Source: Hydrogenophaga sp. PAMC20947 (lineage in GTDB: Bacteria > Pseudomonadota > Gammaproteobacteria > Burkholderiales > Burkholderiaceae_C). Taken from it: DNA of 64,000 nucleotides. The notes under the pieces are model-generated. The model was not told where the DNA came from. It saw only the letters and a list, made by a program, of their open reading frames with translations, and did not search any database. A program made the position numbers and the translations under genes. This document shows, piece by piece, positions 30,466 to 39,400 of this stretch (position 1 is its first letter; every line of letters starts with the position of its first letter). The stretch covers positions 4,154,001 through 4,218,000 of the forward strand of contig NZ_CP039252.1 in assembly GCF_004795855.1 (NCBI RefSeq). Direction: 5' to 3'.

Positions 30466-31806
30466 GTGCTCAGGAACATCAAACTTTCGCTTTGGGGCGT
30501 GCTCCTTGGATTGACCGGCCTGTGGGCACTGGCCAATACCGGTCTGCCTGAAACCTTGACCTTTGTCGCCATTCGCAATCTGCTCACCCAATACTCTGGC
30601 GTCATCGGCGTCGGCGTCATGAGCGTGGTCATGGTGCTGGCACTGCGCCCGGTCTGGCTGGAACCCTGGCTCGGCGGCCTGGACAAATCCTATCGGCTGC
30701 ACAAGTGGCTGGGTATCTCTGGCCTGGTCGCCTCGGTGTTCCACTGGGTCGTGGTGAACGGGCCGCATTGGTTGGTCAATCTCGGCTGGATGGAACGCGG
30801 CAAGCGCCCCCCGCAATCGGATTCGACCAGCCTGGGCGCGGTCGAGCAATTTCTGGGTGATCTGCGCCATCCGGCCGAATCGGTCGGTGAGTGGGCGTTT
30901 TACGCGGTCGTGCTGCTGATTGCCCTGGCCCTGATCAAACGGTTTCCCTACCGGCTCTTTGCCAAGACGCACACCTTGATTGCCGTGGCCTATCTGGCGC
31001 TGGCGTTCCACGCGGTGGTGCTGATGAATTTTTCGGCCTGGATGCAGCCCCTGGGCATCGTGATGGGCCTTTTGTTGACCTCGGGCGTGGTCTCTGCCCT
31101 GCTGGTGTTGAGCCGCCAGGCCGGCAAGTGGCGACGGGCTGAGGGCGCCATTGAGGCCTTCCACCATTTTCCCGACATGAAGGTGCTGGAGACCATGATT
31201 TTGCTGAAGAATGGCTGGAAAGGCCACAAAAGCGGCCAGTTCGCTTTCGTGACCTTCGATCCGAAAGAAGGGCCACACCCCTTCACCATTGCCTCGGCCT
31301 GGGATGCCAGCAACCCCCGCATCATGTTCATCACCAAGGGGCTGGGCGACTACACCGACTTTTTGCCCGAACACGTGCAAGTGGGGAACACGGTGGCGGT
31401 CGAGGGCCCTTATGGGACGTTCACGTTTGACGACAGCGCCCAGCGCCAGATCTGGATCGGCGGGGGCATCGGCATCACGCCCTTCATCGCGCGGATGAAA
31501 CAGCTGGCCCGAACGCCCGGCGCCCAGGCCATCGACCTGTTCCACAGCACCACCGAACTGGCGCCCGACGCGCTGGCCAAGCTGACGGCGGATGCCGCCG
31601 CGGCCAACGTGACGCTGCACGTGATGATCGATCATCGCGACGGGCGGCTCACCGGGGACGTGCTGCGCCAAGCGGTACCGAACTGGGCAAAGGCGAGCGT
31701 CTGGTTCTGCGGACCGGCCGGTTTCGGCAACGCCCTGCACAACGACCTGCTGGCCCATGGTTTGCCGCGCCATGCGTTTCACCAGGAATTGTTCAACATG
31801 CGTTGA
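30466..31806 (+). CDS. Ferric-reductase-like transmembrane flavoprotein (FRD/FNR-type)
   Basis: Membrane electron-transfer protein of 446 residues that starts with GTG. Residues about 1-220 form six hydrophobic helices of the ferric-reductase transmembrane type with histidines placed to bind haem (YRLHKWLG, VFHWVVV, KTHTLIAV, LAFHAVVL). The rest is a ferredoxin-NADP reductase module: the FAD motif HPFTIAS, the flavin/NAD segment IWIGGGIGITPFIARM and the terminal WFCGPAGFGNAL. So it should pass electrons from NAD(P)H through FAD and haem across the membrane to ferric iron, oxygen or another acceptor; the acceptor is not known. Start context is weak. Confidence 0.88.
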   Translation: MLRNIKLSLWGVLLGLTGLWALANTGLPETLTFVAIRNLLTQYSGVIGVGVMSVVMVLALRPVWLEPWLGGLDKSYRLHKWLGISGLVASVFHWVVVNGPHWLVNLGWMERGKRPPQSDSTSLGAVEQFLGDLRHPAESVGEWAFYAVVLLIALALIKRFPYRLFAKTHTLIAVAYLALAFHAVVLMNFSAWMQPLGIVMGLLLTSGVVSALLVLSRQAGKWRRAEGAIEAFHHFPDMKVLETMILLKNGWKGHKSGQFAFVTFDPKEGPHPFTIASAWDASNPRIMFITKGLGDYTDFLPEHVQVGNTVAVEGPYGTFTFDDSAQRQIWIGGGIGITPFIARMKQLARTPGAQAIDLFHSTTELAPDALAKLTADAAAANVTLHVMIDHRDGRLTGDVLRQAVPNWAKASVWFCGPAGFGNALHNDLLAHGLPRHAFHQELFNMR

Positions 31807-31808
31807 TC

Positions 31809-31840
31809 GACCGATGGATCGCTCGATAGATCGATCGGTC
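31809..31840. repeat. 12-bp imperfect inverted repeat just after the flavoprotein gene
   Basis: GACCGATGGATC (31809-31820) and GATCGATCGGTC (31829-31840) pair at 11 of 12 positions around an 8-base loop, three bases after the stop codon. No T run follows, so it may be a weak terminator, an mRNA-stabilising hairpin or a protein site. Confidence 0.5.
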
Positions 31841-32246
31841 ACAAGAAGGCAATCCAAGGTGCCCCACCGGAGAACGCCCACAACCGCATCCATGGTGTTC
31901 CCCCGCCCGGTTGCTGCTCGCAGGCGCGACCCTCATGGTGGCCTCAAGCCATCGATGGGCAACGTCCGGATGTATCCCCTCAACGCCACGGAGGCCCAAC
32001 CGCACATCAACCTTGCGCCCAAGGCGGATGAAACGCCCCGACAAGCGAAAATCCATCCATTGTCAACAGAGTCAAAGTGGAATGTGGGCTTGAGGACCAT
32101 GGATCTCGTCGATCTCGTCGGCAAACGAGGGTGCAACCGGGTTCAGTGGCGTGTCCGTTTTTGTGGAAGCGTGGCGGATGGTTTTTTGGGAGCGTCACCG
32201 CTTCAGATGGGTGGGGTTTCTTTGAGATGAGATAGGGGACGAGCGC
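31841..32246. other. Intergenic interval of about 400 bp, no gene seen
   Basis: Contains no open frame with family features. The only repeat noticed is a short tandem CTCGTCGAT-like pair near 32106-32120. The last 100 bases should hold the promoter of the methyltransferase. Confidence 0.4.
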
Positions 32247-32864
32247 ATGAATTTTTGGGATCAGAATTTTTCCGTGGACGGGTTCAAATACGGCACCGAA
32301 CCCAACGCTTTTCTGGTGCAGCAGGCACACCGGCTACCCGCCGGTGCCGACGTGCTGGTGCCGGGTGACGGTGAGGGGCGCAATGGCGTCTGGCTGGCAC
32401 AGCAAGGGCACCACGTGACCGCCATGGACGGTTCGTCGGTCGGGCTCGAAAAAGCGCGGGCCCTGGCGCAGGAGCGCGGTGTGACCATCGACACGGTGTT
32501 GGGCGATCTGGCCGACTGGGCGCCAATCCCGGGGGCCTTCGATGCCGTGGTGTTGACCTATGTGCACCTGCCTCCCGCGATCCGACAGGGTGCGCACCGG
32601 CGCCTGGCCCGGGGGTTGCGGCCCGGTGGTTGGCTGGTGCTGGAGTGTTTCCATCCCCTGCAGCTCGCCAACAGCAGCGGCGGACCCAAGGATGCGGCCA
32701 TGCTCTATTCGGCCAGCCTGTTGCGCGAGGATTTTGCGGGCTGGCTGGACGAGGTCGAGGCCTGGGAAGGTGCGGTTGAACTGGCGGAAGGTGGCGGGCA
32801 TCAGGGCCAGGCCCATGTGACCCGCTGGGTGGGCCGCCGCGGCGCCGTTGGCGGCACAATGTGA
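32247..32864 (+). CDS. Class I SAM-dependent methyltransferase (TehB-like)
   Basis: Cytosolic methyltransferase of 205 residues. Seen: the N-terminal FWDQNFSVDGFKYGTEPNAF typical of TehB-like proteins, the SAM-binding motif I VLVPGDGEGRNGVWLAQQG, the acidic residue in HVTAMDGSS, motif II in FDAVVLTYVHLPP and motif III LRPGGWLVLECF. TehB relatives methylate tellurite, thiopurines or small thiols; the substrate here is unknown. It ends three bases before the next gene. Confidence 0.88.
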   Translation: MNFWDQNFSVDGFKYGTEPNAFLVQQAHRLPAGADVLVPGDGEGRNGVWLAQQGHHVTAMDGSSVGLEKARALAQERGVTIDTVLGDLADWAPIPGAFDAVVLTYVHLPPAIRQGAHRRLARGLRPGGWLVLECFHPLQLANSSGGPKDAAMLYSASLLREDFAGWLDEVEAWEGAVELAEGGGHQGQAHVTRWVGRRGAVGGTM

Positions 32865-32867
32865 GCC

Positions 32868-34193
32868 ATGGTCCCATCTGCTGTTCACCACGCCCTTCCC
32901 ACCGACGACCCGTTGCGCCTGGAGCTGCACAACGAGGTCCATGCGCGGCCATCTGCCCGGGTGCGGTTGCCGGTGCTCATCATCTATGTGGCGGTGTTCA
33001 ATGCGGGCGTGAGCCGCGAGCAGGAGTGTGAGCACCTGAGCAGGTTGCCGGGGCAGTCCGATCTGGACGTGGGGCAATTGCGGGACAACTTCCTGCGTCT
33101 GCGCCTGAGTGGCTGCACGCTCAAGTGGGAGCGGCACACCGAGTTCACCCGCTATTCCATCGTGCAGCCCTTGCCGGAGGCCGCTGCTCTGGGGGCGTGT
33201 GATCCCGAGTTGCTGCCCCACAGCATATTGCCCACCGACTGGCTGGCCGGCATTCCCGGGCGCACGCTTGCGGCCATCAAGCTGGTCATGCTGCATGGCG
33301 ACCTGTCCTCCCCCGGTGTGAGTCTGGACCAGGCCCGCACCTGGATGGGCGAACACACCGTGGTGGCTTCGCTCATGGGCAACCAGGGGCACTCCATGGT
33401 GGTCACCGATTTCATGCTGCGGCCTTCTGGGTTCGAGCGCATGCTGGTGGTGGCTCCGCCGGAGACCACCGACACCCGGGCTGGGCGCATCTCGCAGCGG
33501 TTGCTGGAGGTGGAGACCTACCGCATCATGGCTTTGCGCGGCCTGCCTGTGGCCAAGCAGCTGGCGGGTTTTCTCGCCGAAAGTGAACGCCAGCTCGCCG
33601 AGATCACCGCGCAGCTGGAAAACAAAAGCACGTCGGATCAGGCGCTGCTCGACACATTGGTGGCGCTGGCCGCTGGCGTGGAGCGGGTCACGGCGGAGAA
33701 CACCTACCGCTTTGCGGCGACACGCGCCTACGACGCGCTGGTGGCGCAGCGCATCGCCGAGCTGCGGGAGCGGCCCATACCCGGCACACAAACCATTGGC
33801 GAGTTCATGCAGCGGCGGCTTTCGCCCGCCATGGCCACGGTCGCGGCCACGGCGCAGCGGCTGGCGTCGCTGTCGGAGCGGGTGAGCCGGGCCAGCGCCT
33901 TGTTGCGCACACGGGTGGACATTGCCACCGAGCTGCAAAACCACGAATTGCTGGCCAAGCTCACCCGCGGGCAAGACCTGCAGTTGCGCCTGCAAAGCAC
34001 GGTGGAAGGGCTGTCGATCGCGGCGATCTCGTACTACGTGGTGAGCCTGTTGCTGTACGTGGGCAAAGCCGGCAAGGCGGCGGGCCTGCCCATCAACCCG
34101 GAGATGGCGGTCGGGGCACTGATCCCGCTGGTGTTGTGGGCCGTGTGGCGCACCATCAGGCGCATCCACGACAAGCTGCACGCCGAGCACTGA
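32868..34193 (+). CDS. DUF3422 family membrane-anchored protein
   Basis: Conserved proteobacterial protein of unknown function, 441 residues. Seen: the N-terminal LHNEVHARPSARVRLPV, highly typical of the family, a mid-part of long helices likely to form coiled coil (LLEVETYRIMALRGLPVAKQ and following), and two C-terminal membrane segments (ISYYVVSLLLYVGKAG and VGALIPLVLWAVWRTIRRI) with a basic cytosolic tail. It starts three bases after the methyltransferase, so the two are co-transcribed; a shared role is possible but unproven. It converges with pbpC. Confidence 0.88.
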   Translation: MVPSAVHHALPTDDPLRLELHNEVHARPSARVRLPVLIIYVAVFNAGVSREQECEHLSRLPGQSDLDVGQLRDNFLRLRLSGCTLKWERHTEFTRYSIVQPLPEAAALGACDPELLPHSILPTDWLAGIPGRTLAAIKLVMLHGDLSSPGVSLDQARTWMGEHTVVASLMGNQGHSMVVTDFMLRPSGFERMLVVAPPETTDTRAGRISQRLLEVETYRIMALRGLPVAKQLAGFLAESERQLAEITAQLENKSTSDQALLDTLVALAAGVERVTAENTYRFAATRAYDALVAQRIAELRERPIPGTQTIGEFMQRRLSPAMATVAATAQRLASLSERVSRASALLRTRVDIATELQNHELLAKLTRGQDLQLRLQSTVEGLSIAAISYYVVSLLLYVGKAGKAAGLPINPEMAVGALIPLVLWAVWRTIRRIHDKLHAEH

Positions 34194-34211
34194 CGACGCG
34201 CAGTTTCCGCG

Positions 34212-36455
34212 TCAGTGGGGCTTGGCTTTTCCGCGCGGGTCGGCTTTCAGCCCGGCCCCGCGCACTTCGATGCGCACCGCGTCCAGCACCGTACCCCGGG
34301 CATCCACCAGCTCGATGCGGTGCACCCCCGGCCAGGGCGACCACAGGGCTTTTTCACCCCGCGCCACGGTGCGCTGGTCGATGCGCCAGCGCAGGCCGGG
34401 GGCATCACTGTTGAGGGTCAACCGCTGGTTGCGGGGCGGGATGTCGGGGTCCAGGGCCACGATGGTGCCACTGGTGGGGCTGAGGATGCGGGCGGGCGCC
34501 AGGGGATCGCGCACCCGCGCCGTGGTAGGTGAGGCGCTGTCGTTCAACCGCATCAGCGCCTGTTGGGTGCCGGCGATGAACCACTCCTGTCGCGGCGCTT
34601 CCAGCCGGGGCTCGAAGGCCACGGCTTGTGCCATCAGGCCTGGAGGCGGAACGGGCGCGCCGCTGGCGGGGTGGCGGGGTGCCTGGGTGTGCAGCCACTG
34701 CATGACGCCGGCCCAGATGGGGGCCGCACCGGTTGAGCCGCTGACCTGGCCCATGGGCGCGCCGCTGGCGTTGCCCACCCACACGCCCACGGTGTAGCGC
34801 GCCGACCAGCCCACCGCCCAGTTGTCGCGCATGTCTTTGCTGGTGCCGGTTTTGACGGCGGTCCAGAAGCGCGTGGCGAGGATGCTGTCGGTGCCGAAGG
34901 TGGTGGCGCGGGCGTTGCTGTCACTCAGGATGTGGCCCACGATGAAGCTCGCCGCGGGGTCCAATGCGGGCGGCGCTGGCGATGGCGTTGCACCGGATCG
35001 GCGGGGTGCCAGCGGCAGGGGCGCCACCTCGCTGAAGTGGCCCTGGTTGGCCAGTGCGCGGTAGGCGTTGCTCAGGCGCAGCAGCGACACCTCGGGGCTG
35101 CCCAGCGCCAGGCCCAGGCCGAAGTAGTCGCCGGTTTCGCGCAACTCGAGGCCCAGGCGGTTGAGCTGCTGGTGAAACCGGTTGGGGGACACCATGGCCA
35201 GGGTGCGCACGGCGGGCGTGTTGAGCGAAGAAGCCAGCGCGGTGCGCACCGAGACCCAGCCGTGGAAACGGCGGTCGTAGTTTTGCGGGATGTACAGGCC
35301 GCTGGGGGTGGGAATGTGGGTGGGCGCGTCTTCGATGAGCGATGCGGCGGTGAGCCGGCGCTGGGCGATGGCCTGGGCATAGAGAAAGGGTTTGAGCGTG
35401 GAGCCGGCCTGGCGCTGTGCCAGCACCGCGTCCACTTCGGGCGCCTCGCTGAGCGAGCCCGACGAGCCGACCCAGGCCAGCACTTCGCCACTGGCGTTGT
35501 CCAGCACGATGATGGCGCCGTCTTGCACGCGCTGGCTGTGCAGCTCGCGCAGTTGCTGGTTGAGCAGGTCGCTGGCGATGCGTTGCAGGGGCGCCCACAG
35601 TGTGGTGTGCACAGCCGCGGGGGAGAATTCGGCGCGGTCGCCCGAAGCCTGGGCGAGGGCCCGGCGCGCGGCGTGGGGTGCGATGCCGTCGCTGGGCGTC
35701 CAGTCGCGCCGCCGCAGCCGTGCGTCCATGTTCCAGCCCAGGGGCTCGCAGCGCGGTGGCGCCAGGCGCTGGGCGGTGTGCATCTGGCGCAGCAGGTCGC
35801 AGGCGCGCGCGGTCACCCGCTCGGGCGCGGCGTTGGGCGCCCGGACCAGCGCCGCCGCGATCGCCGCCTCGGTGTTGTCCAGCCCGTGGGCGGCTTTGCC
35901 AAACAGGCTGCGCGAGAGCGCGTCGATGCCCACCAGCTCGCCCCGGAACGGCACCAGGTTGAGGTAGGCCTCCAGGATCTGGTCTTTGCGCCACGCGCTT
36001 TCCAGTTCGCGCGCGGTGAGCACCTGCCCGATTTTCTGGCCCCAGCTGCGCCCGCCCGGGCCGAGCCGCAGTTCGTCGTCGATCAGGCCGGCGAGCTGCA
36101 TGGTGATGGTGGACGCGCCGCGTGTGCGGTTGTGCCACAGGCGCCCCCAGGCGGCGGCGGCCGCGGCCGACCAGTCGATGCCGGCGTGTTCGTAAAAGCG
36201 CCGGTCTTCACTCAGCAGCAGGGCCTGGCGCAGCGCAATCGACATGTCCTCCAGCCGCACCCATTCCCCCTGGCGCCGCTGCGGGTTGCTGCGCAGGCGT
36301 TGCAGCAGCTCGCCGTGGCGGTCGAGCACGCGGGTGTCTGAGCCGGCCTCGCCGGCGCGCACCGCTTCGAAGCCGGGCAGCGCTGCGAGGGCTCCGCTGC
36401 AGGCCAGCGCGATGGCCACGCAGAGCGCGGCCGGGTGCCAGCGGCGCCGTGGCAT
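34212..36455 (-). CDS. pbpC: Penicillin-binding protein 1C
   Basis: Bifunctional peptidoglycan synthase, 747 residues. An N-terminal signal anchor is followed by a glycosyltransferase-51 domain with ALLLSEDRRFYEHAGIDW and RGASTITMQLAG, a transpeptidase domain with GSTLKPFLYAQ (SxxK) and TAVKTGTSKDMRDNWAVG (KTG), and a C-terminal PBP1C-specific beta domain (from about residue 640). The ATG at 36455 shares one base with the TGA of the upstream alpha-2-macroglobulin gene (TGATG), so it is translationally coupled. In other proteobacteria the two are paired, probably to repair cell wall after protease or phage-type attack; that role is inferred. Confidence 0.95.
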   Translation of the reverse strand: MPRRRWHPAALCVAIALACSGALAALPGFEAVRAGEAGSDTRVLDRHGELLQRLRSNPQRRQGEWVRLEDMSIALRQALLLSEDRRFYEHAGIDWSAAAAAAWGRLWHNRTRGASTITMQLAGLIDDELRLGPGGRSWGQKIGQVLTARELESAWRKDQILEAYLNLVPFRGELVGIDALSRSLFGKAAHGLDNTEAAIAAALVRAPNAAPERVTARACDLLRQMHTAQRLAPPRCEPLGWNMDARLRRRDWTPSDGIAPHAARRALAQASGDRAEFSPAAVHTTLWAPLQRIASDLLNQQLRELHSQRVQDGAIIVLDNASGEVLAWVGSSGSLSEAPEVDAVLAQRQAGSTLKPFLYAQAIAQRRLTAASLIEDAPTHIPTPSGLYIPQNYDRRFHGWVSVRTALASSLNTPAVRTLAMVSPNRFHQQLNRLGLELRETGDYFGLGLALGSPEVSLLRLSNAYRALANQGHFSEVAPLPLAPRRSGATPSPAPPALDPAASFIVGHILSDSNARATTFGTDSILATRFWTAVKTGTSKDMRDNWAVGWSARYTVGVWVGNASGAPMGQVSGSTGAAPIWAGVMQWLHTQAPRHPASGAPVPPPGLMAQAVAFEPRLEAPRQEWFIAGTQQALMRLNDSASPTTARVRDPLAPARILSPTSGTIVALDPDIPPRNQRLTLNSDAPGLRWRIDQRTVARGEKALWSPWPGVHRIELVDARGTVLDAVRIEVRGAGLKADPRGKAKPH

Positions 36456-39400
36456 CAAGGCGCGGCCTCCACACGGATGCGGGGGTTGGGGGCCTCGCCA
36501 AACACCTCGGGCGCGTACAGGGCTTCGACGCGGGTGGGCGGCACTGCAAAGTCGCCCACGTTGTTCAGGCGCAGGGTGTACTGCACCTGCAGCGAGCCCT
36601 TGGGCAGATAGCGGTAGTAGCTGCGGTAGGCCTCGAAGCTGCGCTCTTCAAACGCCGGCCAGGCGTTGCCGCGCTGCTGCTCGCCCTGGGTGCTGATCAC
36701 CGAGTCGCGCCCCAGGCCGTTGCCGAGAATGCTGGCGCCACCGGGCACAGGGTCGCTCACCACCACCCAGGTCATGTCGGTGCTGGCTGTGATGTCGAGA
36801 GTGATGCGCAGCACATCGCCCCGGCTGTAGCGGCCCTTGACCTTTTGCGCCAGTGGCGTGATGGTTTTGCGCACCTGGTAGCCCGAAAACAAGGGCTGCG
36901 CGCGCTGGACCGCCGCCACGGATTGCACGGTGAGCCAGGGCTTGCCCGTGCCCTCCTGTGTCACGTTCAAACTGGACGGGGCCGTGGCTTTGGGCCAGGG
37001 CAAGGCCATGTGGTTGTTGAGCCAGCCCTGGGTGGGCGAGGGCGCGGCGCCCATGGCGGGGGCTTGCTCGGCATCCACTTTTTTCACCTGAGCCCAGTCC
37101 ACGCTGGCCGTCGCTTCGCCCAGCTTGGCAACGGTTTTGCCTTGCACCGGTGTGGATTCAAAACGGGCCGAGAACTTCTCCAGCGCCAGGCCGCCCCAGA
37201 GGTTGGCCGTGGTGGTGGGCCACACGCCCCGCTCCTGGCGCCCCACCAGCCCGCTCGCCAGGCGGCCCATGTCGACTTTCCAGTCGGGCTCGTCCATCAC
37301 GGCCAGCAGCAGGCGGGCGGCGTTCACATCGGCGTTCTGCATCAGCCACCACCAGTCGTCGTCGCGTTCGGTGCTGAAGCTGGTGCGGGTGCCTTGCTGG
37401 CTCAGGCGTGCACGCAGGGTCTGCTGGGCCTCTTTCAGGCGGTCGGCGCGTTGAGGCGCGTCGGGCAAACGCTGCAGAATCTGCAGCCAGTCGATCACGG
37501 CATGGGTGGGCCAGCTTTGCGGTGTGATCGCCAGGCTTTGCAGCATGCTCGGCCGGGCCAGGCGGTAGCGCGAAAGGGCTTCGATGGCGGCGAGCTTGCG
37601 CACGGCGAGATCGGCCCTGGGGCTCCAGAACTTGCGCTCGATGCGGCCTTCGACAAACGCGGTCAGGCCGCGCTGCATTGCCGCCAGCGGCACGGCCGGC
37701 AAGGTGAAGGTCGGGTCGATGCCCGACATTTCATGCGACACCGCCAGCAGGTGGGCGGTGAGCGTGTCGCTGCCCTGGCTCGCTTCTCCGTCGCGCGGGG
37801 GGAAATAGTTGGCCAGGCCGTCGGTGTCGAGGTAGGTGGGCAACTGTTCGGCGAGTGTTTTCCACAGGGCGGCGTCGCGCAGGCCGGTGGCCTTGCTGGC
37901 TTTTTGCTCCAGGCAGGCAAACGGGTAGTCGGCGAACCAGGCTTTCACTGCGGGCAGGCCGTCGGCCAGTGAGGGCTGCAGGAACATCGAGAGCCCGCCG
38001 CGCAACGCCCCATCGGCGCCGGACTGCGCCTGGGCCGGTGCGCGCACCGGCCAGGTCAGCGGGCCGTCGAGCTGCACCAGCGTGGCCTGCTGAACCGCGA
38101 GTGGCACCGCCGGCACGATGCGCTGGCTCACCTTCATGCTGTCGCTGGCACCCGAGGCGCTGTCGTTGGCTTCGATTTCCCACAGCAAGGCCTGCAGCCG
38201 GCCCTGGCCCAGCGACACGGGCGCGGTCACATCCCACTGAATCTCCCTGGATTCACCCGCCGCCAGTTCAAGCGACTGGGGCGCGGTTTCCATGCCCGTG
38301 GCGCGCGCATTCACGCTCAGCTGCATGGGCTTGTCGGTGGTGTTGCGCAGGGTGAACTGGGCCCGGAACGGATCGCCCTCGCGCACCAGGGGTGGCAGGC
38401 CGCTGATGAGCTGCAGGTCTTGCGCCGTGCGCAGGGCGGTGCGGCCGGTGCCGAACGCGCTGGTGCCGGCTTCCACGATGGCGACCACCTCAAAACGGCC
38501 CAATGTGTCGTTGAGCGGCACCTGCACCGTGGCCTGGCCCTGGGCATCCAGCACCACACTGGGTTGCCAGGTGAGCAGGGTGTCGAACAGCTCGCGCGTG
38601 GGGCTGCGCCCGCCGCCACCGCCGGCCGGAATGGCTTTGCGGCCGTAGTGGCGCCGTCCGATGATTTCCATCTGGGCGGTTGAGGTCTGCACGCCCCAGC
38701 TGCGCCGCTGGAACATGGCCGCCAGCAGTTGCCAGCTTGGGTTGGGGCTGAGTTCCAGCAGGGCCTGGTCCACGGCGGCGAGGGTCAGCTCGGCAAAGGC
38801 CGCGGGCTGGCCGTTGGGCAGCGTGGCCTGCACCCGCACACTGGCGGTCTCACGCACTTTGTAGCTGGTGCGGTCGGGTGTGAGCGTCACCGCGATCTCG
38901 TGGGCTTTGACGCCCACCTGCAGTTCGGCCACGCCCAGCCGGTAGGCGGGTTTGCTCAAGTCCACCAGCGCCGTGGGCGCGATGTATTCCTTGCCGTCGT
39001 ACCAGAAGGCGGTCCACCAGGCGCGGGGGGCCTTGAAGCCCCAGGTGAAGAAGCTGTACCAGGGCACTTCGCGGATGCGCCCGCGCACGGCCAGCACGCT
39101 CACGTAGACATTGGGCCCCCAGTCTTGGCCCACCTGGAGTTCGATGGTCGGGTTTTGTCCGCTGAGCTGGACCACGCGCGTTTCCATCACGCCCTCGCGT
39201 TCGATAGAGACCAGCGCGGTGGCCGAACGGAAGGGCATGCGCACCTGCAGGCGGGCGGTGTCACCGGGTTGCAGGTGTTTCTGTTCGGCGATCACGTCCA
39301 TGCGGTCGTGGTCTTGTCCGCCGAACCAGATATCGCCCTGGCGCGTGACATACACCGAGGTGGCGCTCTGGTGGATGCGGCCATCGCTGTCGGTGGCGGT

